From: Candidatus Gastranaerophilales bacterium
Lineage (GTDB): Bacteria; Bacillota; Clostridia; Lachnospirales; Lachnospiraceae
Assembly: GCA_023663225.1 (NCBI GenBank)
Contig: JAMPHU010000015.1
Location: 1-56,640, forward strand
Length of the DNA: 56,640 nucleotides
Direction: 5' to 3'
The notes beneath the pieces were generated by a model, which was not told the origin of the DNA, searched no databases, and saw only the letters and a list, made by a program, of their open reading frames with translations. Below are positions 27,296-36,452 of this stretch, piece after piece; position 1 is the first letter of the stretch; each line of letters opens with the position of its first letter. The position numbers and the translations under genes are program-made.

Positions 27296-28409
27296 TTGGT
27301 AGAACTGGATCAGATGAAGACAGAGCTTTTAGCCTACGAGACACCATTAGCGGAAGTGAGGGATTCACTTTAACCTCGCTGACAAGGTGAAGCGGGTCGA
27401 AGAGTTGGAGATGGAGATGGAGTCGCCGGGTTTTTGGGATGATCCCGATCGCTCCAACCAAAAGATGAAAGAGCTGAAAAATTTGAAGGATACGGTGGAG
27501 GAGATCGAGAAGCTCTCTTCGCAGTACGACGATATCCTGACGCTCATCGAGATGGGCAACGAGGAGGAGGACGAGTCCATGGCGGCGGAGATCCGCGGCG
27601 AGATGGATGAGTTTCTGGAGAAGTTTGAGGAGTTGCGCATCGGCACGCTTTTGTCAGGCGAGTATGACAAGAACAATGCCATTCTGCGTCTCAATGCGGG
27701 CGCGGGCGGCACGGAGAGCTGCGACTGGTGCGGCATGCTCTATCGGATGTACACTAGATGGGCAGAGCGAAAGGGGTTCCACGTGGAAGTGTTGGATTAT
27801 CTGGACGGCGACGAGGCGGGTATCAAATCGGTGACGTTTCAGATTGACGGCGTAAATGCCTACGGTTATCTGAAGTCGGAGAGAGGCGTGCACCGTCTGG
27901 TGCGCATTTCGCCCTTTAACGCGCAGGGTAAGCGGCAGACCTCCTTTGTGTCTCTGGATGTGATGCCGGATATCCAGGAGGATTTAGATGTGGAGATCGA
28001 TGAGAAGGACCTGCGCATCGACACCTACCGAAGCAGCGGCGCGGGCGGACAGCATATCAACAAGACCTCCTCGGCGGTGCGTATCACGCATATTCCCACA
28101 GGGACGGTGGTACAATGTCAGAACGAGAGAAGCCAGTTCCAGAACAAGGACAAGGCGATGCAGATGTTGAAGGCCAAGCTGTTTCTCTTAAAGCAGGAGG
28201 CGAATGTGGAGAAGCTTTCTGATATCAGAGGAGAGGTCAAGGAGATCGGCTGGGGGAATCAGATCCGTTCTTATGTGCTGCAGCCCTACACCATGGTAAA
28301 AGACCATCGCACGGATGTGGAGACCGGAAATGTGGACGCTGTGCTGGACGGCGCGATCGACCCGTTGATCAACGGATATCTGAAATGGATAAATAACACT
28401 AGGAATTAA
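27296..28409 (+). CDS. prfB: Peptide chain release factor 2, with programmed +1 frameshift
   Basis: Releases finished proteins at UGA and UAA codons. The gene is read as 27296-27370 joined to 27372-28409 (370 residues). A TTG start at 27296 opens a 25-codon frame whose product (VELDQMKTELLAYETP and on) matches RF2 N-termini and ends at TAA (27371-27373). Slipping one base at CTT (27368-27370) gives NLADKVKRVEELE in the long frame. A Shine-Dalgarno-like GAGGG (27358-27362) lies five bases before the slip codon. The main frame has the anticodon-like SPF of RISPFNAQGK and the catalytic GGQ of SSGAGGQHINKT. Unusually, the frameshift stop is UAA rather than the usual UGA, so the residue after Leu becomes Asn instead of Asp. 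The 3' end overlaps the convergent DUF975 gene by 11 bases. Confidence 0.95.
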
Positions 28410-29157
28410 ATGGTGTCGTCTGCTGCGCTTTGATGATATCCAAGTAAAATAGAACGATCGTCGTCTGCATGTACGGCATCAGCCACAGATTACCGATGCC
28501 AAAAGAAAAGACACATAAGATATTCAGGGGCAGGAAACTCAGTTCCAACAGGAACAGCCTGCCCTTGTTCCCGTTCATAATCCGCGCGCTGTAGCGAAGG
28601 ATGTCCGATGCGCTGTATTGGGGAAAGTCCAGAAGCAAAAGCGGGGACATGCAAAGCGACAGGGTGAGAGGAATATAGACTGCAAACCCCGCGATCAGGC
28701 ACACGAACATCAAAAAGCTCAAGAACAAAATCGGGTTGTGTTGAAACAGGTAGCTGCATATATAGTACGGTAAAAGACACACTAATCGGAGCAGAGTTGC
28801 CATCACCACAACGGTCACGGAGCGCCCCGGATCTTTGCAAAACGCCATAAACAGGTCAGAGACGGAGTATGCTTGCCCGCTGATCAATTTGAGCAGGAGA
28901 AAATAGCTGCCGATCTCCAAGAGCGTAGACAAGATGCTCAAAAGAAAAGAGAATACAAACAGAATCACATAATACAGGGCCTCCTTGCCCGCCATACCAT
29001 TGCCTGTCCAGAAAACCATCGAAACGATAAAGAGCGCTTCTAAGGCAAAGCAGATCGCGGTAGAAAGGAAGGCGGCGAGCACGGGGGTCCGCCATCTTCC
29101 GTCCAACAGTCCCTTCGCGTTATTTTTCAAGTCGGAAATTTTTGTGTGCTGGTTCAT
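28399..29157 (-). CDS. DUF975 family integral membrane protein
   Basis: A 252-residue membrane protein with about five to six hydrophobic segments. After a short N-terminal stretch (KISDLKNNAKGLLDGRWRTPVLAAFL), typical of the DUF975 family, come segments near residues 27-50, 63-95, 120-145, 150-180 and 215-245, with a conserved polar region ending in NGNKGRLFLLELSFL. The function of the family is not known. The ATG at 29157 is preceded by GAGGA on the minus strand; a longer frame upstream lies inside the next gene and has no site. It appears to be the last gene of a minus-strand group with the SprA-related and DUF4190 genes, and its end overlaps prfB by 11 bases. Confidence 0.85.
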   Translation of the reverse strand: MNQHTKISDLKNNAKGLLDGRWRTPVLAAFLSTAICFALEALFIVSMVFWTGNGMAGKEALYYVILFVFSFLLSILSTLLEIGSYFLLLKLISGQAYSVSDLFMAFCKDPGRSVTVVVMATLLRLVCLLPYYICSYLFQHNPILFLSFLMFVCLIAGFAVYIPLTLSLCMSPLLLLDFPQYSASDILRYSARIMNGNKGRLFLLELSFLPLNILCVFSFGIGNLWLMPYMQTTIVLFYLDIIKAQQTTPFNS

Positions 29158-29210
29158 GGTCGTCCTCATTTCTGTGTGGTCTGCGGATCCAAAGCCAAAA
29201 CCTTCTGCCG

Positions 29211-29762
29211 TCACACGGCCACATCCAGATTCATTCCCACATATTTGGCTCTGTCCGCAGATTTCAACTCTTTTTGATAAGGGGTATCCTCGTTGTAATA
29301 CTTGATCTGCGTGTGCGTGGTGCCGCCGGCCACATAGCTGCGCCCACATTCGGGACATACCGCCATATGGATGGAGACAGATGCCTTTAAGACTTTGCCG
29401 TTATTTTGAGCGGCCTTGGAGTAGGCGTTGGACACATGCTCCTGCTCGTGGGAGCGGACAGCCGCAGCCGCATTTTGCGGGGAGATGTGAGTGGGGGACT
29501 TGAAGGATACCATCTCATCCGAACCGTCCTTATATTTGCGGTTCTTACAAGTCTGGCACTCTTCGGAAGGATCTTCGATACCCGCCTTTTTCTTGGCCTC
29601 CGCTTCCGGATCCTCCATGCCGGGGAGCGGGATGTCCTCTAAGGGACTCGTACCGCCGTAGGGGTTCTGACGCGCAAGCGAAGAAAATGCGCCGCCATAG
29701 TTTAACTGTCCTGTCAGAGAAAAATAGGGGCTGCCGCCTCCGATTGCGTTTAAACCTGACAT
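29211..29762 (-). CDS. SprA-related putative metallopeptidase
   Basis: A 183-residue protein carrying an HExxH zinc motif (RSHEQEHVSNAYSKA, around residue 105) after the sequence HISPQNAAAAV. It also has a CQTCKNRKYKDGSDEMVSFK segment with a Cys pair. This arrangement matches the SprA-related / CJM1_0395-type putative metalloprotease family. There is no signal peptide or membrane segment; the N-terminus is Gly/Ser/Pro-rich. Two further Cys (CPECGRSYVAGGTTHTQIKYY) give a second CxxC pair, so a structural metal site is plausible. AAGGAG lies eight bases before the ATG at 29762 on the minus strand. The substrate is unknown. It lies between DUF4190 and DUF975 genes on the same strand. Confidence 0.75.
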   Translation of the reverse strand: MSGLNAIGGGSPYFSLTGQLNYGGAFSSLARQNPYGGTSPLEDIPLPGMEDPEAEAKKKAGIEDPSEECQTCKNRKYKDGSDEMVSFKSPTHISPQNAAAAVRSHEQEHVSNAYSKAAQNNGKVLKASVSIHMAVCPECGRSYVAGGTTHTQIKYYNEDTPYQKELKSADRAKYVGMNLDVAV

Positions 29763-29782
29763 AATGATCACTCCTTTTTCAT

Positions 29783-30193
29783 CTAAAAATTGTCCAGGAA
29801 CTCATCCAGATCCATGCCGTAGAATCGTTCCATAAATTCGTCCATGTCCATGCCGTAGGCTTCCTCGTAAAGGGAGTCCATCTGATCACGAAATTCGGGC
29901 TGCCGCAACATACCTGGCAGCATAGCTGCAAAAATGTAATAGAAGCTCATAAAAAGCCCCAGCGCCATGCCGACTATGGAGGTGGAGATGCCGGCGATGC
30001 TCATGCCGGGCATAGCTTTTCCCTTGCGGTTTGAGAGGACGGCGAAGAGAATACCCATCGCGCCCAGAGCAAGCGACAAAAGGGCGGAGCAGCACAACAC
30101 CAGCGAGAGAACACCGCAGATCATTGATGCGACGGCAAAACCGTCAACAGAACGGTTACGCATGTTATTGTATTGACCGCCGCTATATTCCAT
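29783..30193 (-). CDS. DUF4190 family membrane protein with acidic C-terminal tail
   Basis: A 136-residue protein with two hydrophobic segments (VASMICGVLSLVLCCSALLSLALGAMGILFAVLS and MSIAGISTSIVGMALGLFMSFYYIF) linked by a basic turn (NRKGKAMPG). This matches the DUF4190 pattern and the gene at 7918-8247. The last 40 residues are acidic with a duplicated unit: YGMDMDEFMERF and YGMDLDEFLDNF. AAGGAG precedes the ATG at 30193 on the minus strand. The function is unknown. It is first in the minus-strand group 30193 to 28399, driven by the promoter at 30228-30256. Confidence 0.8.
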   Translation of the reverse strand: MEYSGGQYNNMRNRSVDGFAVASMICGVLSLVLCCSALLSLALGAMGILFAVLSNRKGKAMPGMSIAGISTSIVGMALGLFMSFYYIFAAMLPGMLRQPEFRDQMDSLYEEAYGMDMDEFMERFYGMDLDEFLDNF

Positions 30194-30227
30194 ATTCTAC
30201 TACTCCTTCATCAGATGTCTTTTTTGT

Positions 30228-30256
30228 ATTTTACCACTTTTTTCTTTGCTAAGCAA
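30228..30256 (-). promoter_or_regulatory. Promoter of the DUF4190/SprA-like/DUF975 group
   Basis: On the minus strand TTGCTT (complement of 30251-30256) and TAAAAT (complement of 30228-30233) are 17 bases apart, 35 bases before the start at 30193. Confidence 0.6.
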
Positions 30257-30316
30257 TACAAAACCACCCTTGCGTTTCCGCAGTTTTATCCACAGAATCT
30301 TCCTGACTGACATCGG

Positions 30317-31255
30317 TCAGTATATCTGCGCCTGCTGTTTTTTCCGGTACTGATAAGGACTGATGCCGGTCTGCTTCTTAAATGCGGAACAAAAATAATT
30401 ACTGGACGAAAAGCCGAGATCGAAAGCCAGATCCGTTATGGACGAGTTCGAGGTCTCTAACAGGGTCTTGGCTTTTTCTATTTTCTGCAGAGTGATGAAC
30501 TCTGCCGGAGTAATTCCTACCTCCTCCTTGAACTTCGCTTTGAAGCGGGAGAGAGAATAGCCGGAGATCTTGGCCAACTCCGCCAGGGACAGCGCACGGT
30601 TGAAATTCTTTTCTACATAATCCAGCGTGCGCTGCATGGATGTATCAATGGGACGGACGATCTCGTCTCCTATAGGCTGCAGATAGATGAGATTGTGCAG
30701 GAAACAGGAGAGATATTGTACACCTGTATGGATATCGTGCGGGTCAGCGCTGCTGAACAGATGAAAAGCCGTGCGGATCTGCTGCAGGGCGGAGACGGAC
30801 AGCGTCAGACGCCTGTATTTTAAGGCTAGAAGCCGGTCGCAGAGCGCGTTGCTGTACTCCTGGTTCAGGCCCAGAAGATTGTCCCGCTCCCTTGTGATGA
30901 GCTGCAGGGCGTAGAACTCGCAGGGTGTCTGCGGCAGGGAACCTGTGCTGTGCAACTCATAGGGAAATGTGAGAAACACCTCGTTTCCCATGATGTTATA
31001 GGATTTCGGCTGTCCCTTATTCTCGAGTATACACACACGCTTTCCCTTTACCATACAATGTATCTCCATCATGTCGGAATGAAAATGCATGGAAGTCGGG
31101 GGTTCCGAAGTGTTCAGCCTCCAGTGGGTAAAGTTGCCGAGTCCGGAGAGATGGTGTACGTCTCTGGTAATCACCTGTTTGTCCTTCTGCCACAGATAAT
31201 CGTCAAATATTTCCTGCGCGGGGAATGGAATGTTTTTTTGTCTGGAAGCTGCCAT
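30317..31255 (-). CDS. AraC family regulator
   Basis: A 312-residue regulator. The N-terminal cupin-like region (STSMHFHSD-type and MEIHCMVKGKRVCILEN) would sense a sugar. The C-terminal 100 residues carry the two helix-turn-helix motifs: LSLAELAKISGYSLSRFKAKFKEEVG and SSITDLAFDLGFSSSNYFCSAFKKQTG, ending ISPYQYRKK. AGGGAG precedes the ATG at 31255 on the minus strand. It is divergent from the GH106-like, fucI, aldolase and sialidase-like cluster, separated by 196 bases, and is the natural candidate for its regulator. It is clearly different in sequence from the AraC protein at 12432-13247. Confidence 0.93.
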   Translation of the reverse strand: MAASRQKNIPFPAQEIFDDYLWQKDKQVITRDVHHLSGLGNFTHWRLNTSEPPTSMHFHSDMMEIHCMVKGKRVCILENKGQPKSYNIMGNEVFLTFPYELHSTGSLPQTPCEFYALQLITRERDNLLGLNQEYSNALCDRLLALKYRRLTLSVSALQQIRTAFHLFSSADPHDIHTGVQYLSCFLHNLIYLQPIGDEIVRPIDTSMQRTLDYVEKNFNRALSLAELAKISGYSLSRFKAKFKEEVGITPAEFITLQKIEKAKTLLETSNSSITDLAFDLGFSSSNYFCSAFKKQTGISPYQYRKKQQAQIY

Positions 31256-31451
31256 ATATGTGACTCCCTTTACTTTGCGACAATAAAATTATAAAATCGT
31301 ACTGAATACAATATCGAATGACTCATAAAGTATGAATGTATTATACTGATATTACATAAAAAAAGCAATATATGGCTGAATGTTACGATATCATGTTTTA
31401 CAAAAAGAAGGCAGATCAGGGCGAAATCTGCCCGAAAGAGGGGAGGTTTGT

Positions 31452-34400
31452 ATGGACGAAGCTTTGAGAAAGGAATTTAGGATGCCCGGAGCGGACAAGC
31501 GTTCCATACCCTTTTGGGCCTGGAACGCAAAGTTGGATGAGGAAGAGCTGAGATGTCAGGTTCGCCAGATGAAGGAGGCCGGCGTAGGGGGATTCTTCAT
31601 TCACTCCCGGGAAGGCCTGGAGACCGATTATCTGGGGGAGCAATGGATGAACTGCGTGAAAGCCGTGGTGCAGGAGGCCAAGGTTCAGGGTATCTATGCG
31701 TGGCTGTACGACGAGGACAGATGGCCCTCAGGGACAGCGGGCGGCAGAGTGACCTCTTGTGGCGACGCATACCGCTGCAAGGGATTGGCCATGGAAATTC
31801 TCCCCGCCGCCGCTTACGGCGAGCTGTACGAAAAGGAAATCAGACCCAAAAAGACCTCTGGGGATGAAGCGGTGGGAATTTTGGCGGTTTACGGAGCAAA
31901 GATATGCGGGGACAGTCTCGTGAGCTATCGGCGTCTGGAGATGGGCGAAGAGGAACCCTTTGGGGACAATGAGGTGGTTCTGGCGGTGCGTCTGGAGGTC
32001 TCGGCGCCCAGCGAGTGGTTTAACAACGAAGCGCCTCCGGACAACTTAAACCCTGACTGTGTGCGGAAGTTCATCCGGGAGACGCATGAGAAATACCGAA
32101 AAGCAGTAGGGGAGGAGTTCGGGAAAACGATAAGAGGTATTTTTACCGACGAGCCGAGCCTCAACGACAGGTTCTCCTATTTTGGGGAGAAGAAAAGCTG
32201 GATTCCATGGACTTACGGTTACGGGGCTTTTTTTAAAGAGCGGATGGGATACGATTTTTTGGACGTGCTGCCGCTGTTCTATTTTCACGGGGAAAATTCT
32301 CCTGAAATAAGGCACGATTACTGGTGCAGCATCGCCCAGAGGTACGGGGAGAGCTATTTTAAGACGCTGGGGGAATGGTGTGAGGAGAACCGTCTCTTGT
32401 TTACGGGCCATTTCCTGCAGGAGGACAAATTGGGACTCAGCACCAGGGTAAACGGTGCGGTTATGCCGCATTATCAGTATATGCATGTGCCGGGCATCGA
32501 CATGCTCTGTGAGCAGACGAATGAATATATGACGGTAAAACAGTGTACCAGTGTGGCGCGCCAACTGGGAAAAAAGCATGTCATCACAGAGACCTACGGG
32601 TGTACGGGTTGGGATTTTACCTTTGAGGGCCAGAAATGGATGGGCGACTGGCAATATGTTCTGGGGGTGAACAGACGATGCCAACATTTGATGCATTACA
32701 GTCTGAGAGGGTGCAGAAAAAGGGATTATCCCCCGTGTTTTAACTACAATACCACATGGTGGAGAGAAAACCGGATTGTGGACGACTATTTTGCCAGACT
32801 GTCGGCAGTGTTGGAGCAGGGTGACGCGGTCAGGGATATTCTCCTGCTGCATCCGGTTTCCACGGCGTGGTCCAGACTGGGTGTGAACCCTTATGGAAAT
32901 CCAAAAAGGCGCGGGGAGAGAGATGTGCCGGCAATCAATGAATACGGAGAGCGCTTCAACGGACTGATCGAATACCTGATGCGCAGGCACCTGGATTGCG
33001 ATCTGGGAGATGAACTGATTATCCAGAAATACGGTAGAATAGATTCGGGGAAATTCGTAATCGGAGAGGCCGCTTACCGTGCGGTGGTTTTGCCGCCCAT
33101 GGATACCATGCTTCTCTCCACCGCGGAAAAGCTTCTGGAGTACATGGAACAGGGCGGGTTCATCTATGCTATGACGCCCTGCGCGCATCTGGTGGGAGCA
33201 AGTAGGGAACACAGGGATATTTTGGAGAAGCTGGAAACCCACAGAAATTGGCGCACGGTGGATAGCAGAGAGGAACTGGCAAAGAGTCTGGAACCCTATC
33301 GCAGAATCCATGTGGAGAATGTTGACGGAGAGGAGTGCGGGGATGTCCTGTGCCAGTTGCGGAAGAAGGGGGAGGAATACTACCTGTTCCTTGTGAACAA
33401 TAGCCGCGGCAGAACGGCGGACGTGACGGTGAAGCTGGGATTCCATGCAGAAATCATGCGGATGGATCTATTGAGCGGAGAAGTGACCGAGGTTTCCTGC
33501 GGAAACGATGTAGAGGGCGCCGCCGGCATGCAGGTGCATTTGGAAAAGACGGGTTCGGCGTTGTTTGGCCTGAGAGAGAAAAAGACGGAGATACTGCAAT
33601 ATGAAGGCCCGTTCTCCTACCGCCTCAACCGCGGAAATGTTCTGACGCTGGACAGATGCAGATACCGGATGAACGGAGACGAATGGTTGGGAGAGATGGA
33701 GGTGTGGCAGGCCCAAAAAGAGATTCGGGAAGCTCTGAAAATGCGCCCTGTTTACCGTAACGGAATCGAACAGCGCTATAAATGGATCGACAAGCCGCAT
33801 CCGGGGAACGGGACGCCGGTGGAACTGATTTTTCGTTTTACCTCTCATCTGCCGATCAGTGGTGCGGCGGTTGCCCTGGAGCGGCCGGAGGAGTTTCGCA
33901 TATTCCTGAATGGGGAGGAGATTCTACGGGAAATGGACGGGTGGTTTCTGGACAAAGAAATTCAAAAGTGGAAGCTGCCGGAAATTGTGCAGGGGGAAAA
34001 TGAGTTGCTCCTGATCTGCGAGTACCGCAACGACATGGAGCTGGAAAATATCTATCTGACGGGCGCGTTCGGAGTGGACGCACAGAGATGCCTCACGGCG
34101 CTTCCGGAGAAACTTTGCGCGGGAAACTGGACGGAGCATGGTCTGCGGCATTATTGTGGAAATGTGATTTATCAAGTAGAATACAGGAGGGAGGAAATCT
34201 CGGACGGGGAGAAAGTCTGGCTCAGACTGCCGCCCACAGAGGGCATCTGTGTGAAGGTGCGGGTCAACGGCAGCGAGACTATCCTTCCATGGAATTTTGA
34301 GAGAAGGATTTCCATTGAAAAATGGCTTCGCCCGGGAGAAAATACCATTGAGGCGGAAGTGGTGGGAAGTCCGCGGAATATGATGGGCCCCTTCCACCTG

Positions 34401-34523
34401 AAAGAAAAGCCGGCCAGTACAAGCGCCGCCAGCTTCTGCCCTTCTGCGGAAGTCTACTCCGAAGATTACCTGCTGGCCCCTTACGGACTTATGGGCGCTA
34501 TCGAGATTATCAGGGAACTGTGA
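31452..34523 (+). CDS. Large glycoside hydrolase, GH106-like (alpha-L-rhamnosidase type)
   Basis: A 1023-residue protein. The N-terminal block PFWAWNAKLDEEELRCQVRQ, GVGGFFIHSREGLET and AWLYDEDRWPSGTAGG is the pattern I associate with the GH106 family and its relatives, where a TIM barrel is followed by beta-sandwich domains; length is also right. Acidic candidates for catalysis are in RGIFTDEPSLNDRF and VITETYGCTGWDF. From about residue 700 the sequence is strand-rich, ending in a galactose-binding-like module. There is no signal peptide, so it is likely cytosolic. GGAGGT precedes the ATG at 31452. It is first in a four-gene cluster; its neighbours suggest it removes a deoxyhexose (L-rhamnose) from an imported oligosaccharide. 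Exact family assignment needs a profile search. Confidence 0.72.
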   Translation: MDEALRKEFRMPGADKRSIPFWAWNAKLDEEELRCQVRQMKEAGVGGFFIHSREGLETDYLGEQWMNCVKAVVQEAKVQGIYAWLYDEDRWPSGTAGGRVTSCGDAYRCKGLAMEILPAAAYGELYEKEIRPKKTSGDEAVGILAVYGAKICGDSLVSYRRLEMGEEEPFGDNEVVLAVRLEVSAPSEWFNNEAPPDNLNPDCVRKFIRETHEKYRKAVGEEFGKTIRGIFTDEPSLNDRFSYFGEKKSWIPWTYGYGAFFKERMGYDFLDVLPLFYFHGENSPEIRHDYWCSIAQRYGESYFKTLGEWCEENRLLFTGHFLQEDKLGLSTRVNGAVMPHYQYMHVPGIDMLCEQTNEYMTVKQCTSVARQLGKKHVITETYGCTGWDFTFEGQKWMGDWQYVLGVNRRCQHLMHYSLRGCRKRDYPPCFNYNTTWWRENRIVDDYFARLSAVLEQGDAVRDILLLHPVSTAWSRLGVNPYGNPKRRGERDVPAINEYGERFNGLIEYLMRRHLDCDLGDELIIQKYGRIDSGKFVIGEAAYRAVVLPPMDTMLLSTAEKLLEYMEQGGFIYAMTPCAHLVGASREHRDILEKLETHRNWRTVDSREELAKSLEPYRRIHVENVDGEECGDVLCQLRKKGEEYYLFLVNNSRGRTADVTVKLGFHAEIMRMDLLSGEVTEVSCGNDVEGAAGMQVHLEKTGSALFGLREKKTEILQYEGPFSYRLNRGNVLTLDRCRYRMNGDEWLGEMEVWQAQKEIREALKMRPVYRNGIEQRYKWIDKPHPGNGTPVELIFRFTSHLPISGAAVALERPEEFRIFLNGEEILREMDGWFLDKEIQKWKLPEIVQGENELLLICEYRNDMELENIYLTGAFGVDAQRCLTALPEKLCAGNWTEHGLRHYCGNVIYQVEYRREEISDGEKVWLRLPPTEGICVKVRVNGSETILPWNFERRISIEKWLRPGENTIEAEVVGSPRNMMGPFHLKEKPASTSAASFCPSAEVYSEDYLLAPYGLMGAIEIIREL

Positions 34524-34611
34524 GCAAAGACAGCCGACAAAAAGGATGTAGCAGAGAATGAAGTAATAATGAAATAAAAAGTGCCGGTAAAGGCAGAAAG
34601 GAAGTAAAATT

Positions 34612-36408
34612 ATGCCAGAAAACAGATTGATTGGAAAAAATCCTGTAATCGGTATTCGTCCGGTTATCGACGCCAGAAGGGGGTATCTGAAGGTGAGGGA
34701 GTCTCTGGAGGAACAGACCATGAACATGGCCCGATCCGCAAAGAAGCTCTATGAGGAGAACTTAAGATACAGCGACGGAGAGCCAGTGGAGGTGGTGATC
34801 TCACCCGTAACCATCGGCCGTGTGGCGGAGGCCGCTCAGTGCGCGGACTATTTTGAGAGTCAGGGCGTGGCGGTCACGCTGACAGTGACTCCCTGCTGGT
34901 GTTATGGAGCGGAGACCATGGATATGGCGAAGAATACCATCAAGGGAGTGTGGGGATTCAACGGAACAGAGCGCCCCGGCGCGGTCTATCTGGCTTCCGT
35001 GCTGGCTACCCATGCCCAGAAGGGCCTGCCCGCTTTCGGAATATACGGACATGATGTACAGGAGGCGGATGCGACGGATATACCGGAGGATGTGCGGGAG
35101 AAGCTTCTTCGCTTCGGACGCGCCGCAGTGGCAGTTGCCTCCATGAGAGGAAAGTCCTATCTGCAGATTGGCTCTATCTGTATGGGAATTGGCGGCTCCA
35201 TCATCGATCCGGCCTTTATCGAGGAATATCTTGGTATGCGTGTGGAGTCCGTGGATGAGGTGGAGATTATCCGCCGCATGAATCAGGAGATTTACGACAA
35301 AGAGGAGTTTGAGAAGGCTTATAAATGGACGAGGGAACACTGTAAGGAGGGATTTGACAAGAACCCTCCCGAGATTCAGAAGACGCTCGAGGAAAAGGAA
35401 GAGGACTGGAAATTTGTGGTCAAGATGATGTGTATTATTAAGGATCTCATGAGCGGCAACAAGAACCTTCCGGCGGGCCGTGAGGAGGAGATGGCCGGGC
35501 ACAATGCCATCGCCGCGGGTTTTCAGGGACAGCGTCAGTGGACGGACTACTATCCGAACTGCGATTTTGCGGAGGCTCTGCTCAACACAACCTTCGACTG
35601 GAACGGAGCGAGAGAGCCGTATATACTGGCTACAGAGAATGATACCTTAAACGGTCTGGGGATGCTTTTCCTGAAGCTTTTGACCAACAGGGCGCAGATT
35701 TTTGCGGATGTGCGCACCTACTGGAGTCCGGAGGCTGTGAAGAAAGCGACGGGTTATGAGTTGGAGGGCGTTGCGAAGGATGCGGGCGGTTTTATCCACC
35801 TGATCAATTCCGGTGCGGCGTGTCTGGATGCAAGTGGACAGTCTAAGGATGCTTCGGGCAATGGCGTGATGAAACCCTGGTATGAGGTCACAGAGGAGGA
35901 TCAGAAAGCAATGTTGGAGGCGACCACCTGGAACGAGGCGGATTTCGGTTATTTTCGCGGAGGAGGGTATTCTTCCAGATTTGTGACGGAAGTGGAGATG
36001 CCTGTGACCATGATCCGCTTGAATCTGGTGAAAGGTCTGGGGCCGGTGGTGCAGATTGCCGAGGGTTGGACTGTAAAGCTGCCGGAAGAGGTGACGGACA
36101 TCCTCTGGAAGCGCACGGATTACACTTGGCCGTGCACTTGGTTTGCACCCAGATGTGATGGGAAGGAGGGGCCTTTCAGGAGCGCTTATGATGTGATGAA
36201 CAACTGGGGGGCAAACCACGGCGCTATCAGCTACGGGCATGTGGGCGCGGATTTGATTACCATGTGTTCCATGCTGCGTATTCCCGTATGCATGCACAAT
36301 GTGCCGGAGGAGAAAATCTTCCGTCCCGCCGCATGGAACGCATTTGGAATGGATAAGGAAGGACAGGACTACAGGGCATGTGCGGCTTACGGCCCTATGT
36401 ATCGCTAG
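34612..36408 (+). CDS. fucI: L-fucose / D-arabinose isomerase
   Basis: Interconverts L-fucose and L-fuculose, and D-arabinose and D-ribulose, using Mn2+ in the cytosol. The 598-residue protein has the full family architecture: N-terminal domain starting [26 protein letters not shown], the [15 protein letters not shown] segment, the metal-site region with [47 protein letters not shown], and the C-terminal [32 protein letters not shown]. The ATG at 34612 has AAGGAAG upstream. It lies between a GH106-like hydrolase and a DHDPS-family aldolase. No fuculokinase or fuculose-phosphate aldolase is present, which leaves D-arabinose as a plausible alternative substrate (see findings). Confidence 0.95.
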   Translation: MPENRLIGKNPVIGIRPVIDARRGYLKVRESLEEQTMNMARSAKKLYEENLRYSDGEPVEVVISPVTIGRVAEAAQCADYFESQGVAVTLTVTPCWCYGAETMDMAKNTIKGVWGFNGTERPGAVYLASVLATHAQKGLPAFGIYGHDVQEADATDIPEDVREKLLRFGRAAVAVASMRGKSYLQIGSICMGIGGSIIDPAFIEEYLGMRVESVDEVEIIRRMNQEIYDKEEFEKAYKWTREHCKEGFDKNPPEIQKTLEEKEEDWKFVVKMMCIIKDLMSGNKNLPAGREEEMAGHNAIAAGFQGQRQWTDYYPNCDFAEALLNTTFDWNGAREPYILATENDTLNGLGMLFLKLLTNRAQIFADVRTYWSPEAVKKATGYELEGVAKDAGGFIHLINSGAACLDASGQSKDASGNGVMKPWYEVTEEDQKAMLEATTWNEADFGYFRGGGYSSRFVTEVEMPVTMIRLNLVKGLGPVVQIAEGWTVKLPEEVTDILWKRTDYTWPCTWFAPRCDGKEGPFRSAYDVMNNWGANHGAISYGHVGADLITMCSMLRIPVCMHNVPEEKIFRPAAWNAFGMDKEGQDYRACAAYGPMYR

Positions 36409-36452
36409 GCGGACATCGATTTGATCTATGGTAACGAGAAAGGGAGGAGGAT

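Noticed and set aside
27371-27373. prfB as a pseudogene or a gene starting at 27387
   Set aside because: The upstream 25 codons match RF2 N-termini and the junction has the slip codon and Shine-Dalgarno-like sequence of the programmed frameshift, so the gene is taken as intact.
32046-33446. Long antisense open frame (466 codons) opposite the GH106-like gene
   Set aside because: Shadow of a GC-rich gene, with His/Arg-rich translation and no ribosome binding site.
34612-36408. Fucose catabolic operon
   Set aside because: A fucose isomerase alone does not make one: no fuculokinase, fuculose-phosphate aldolase or fucose permease is present nearby, so a D-arabinose role is kept open.
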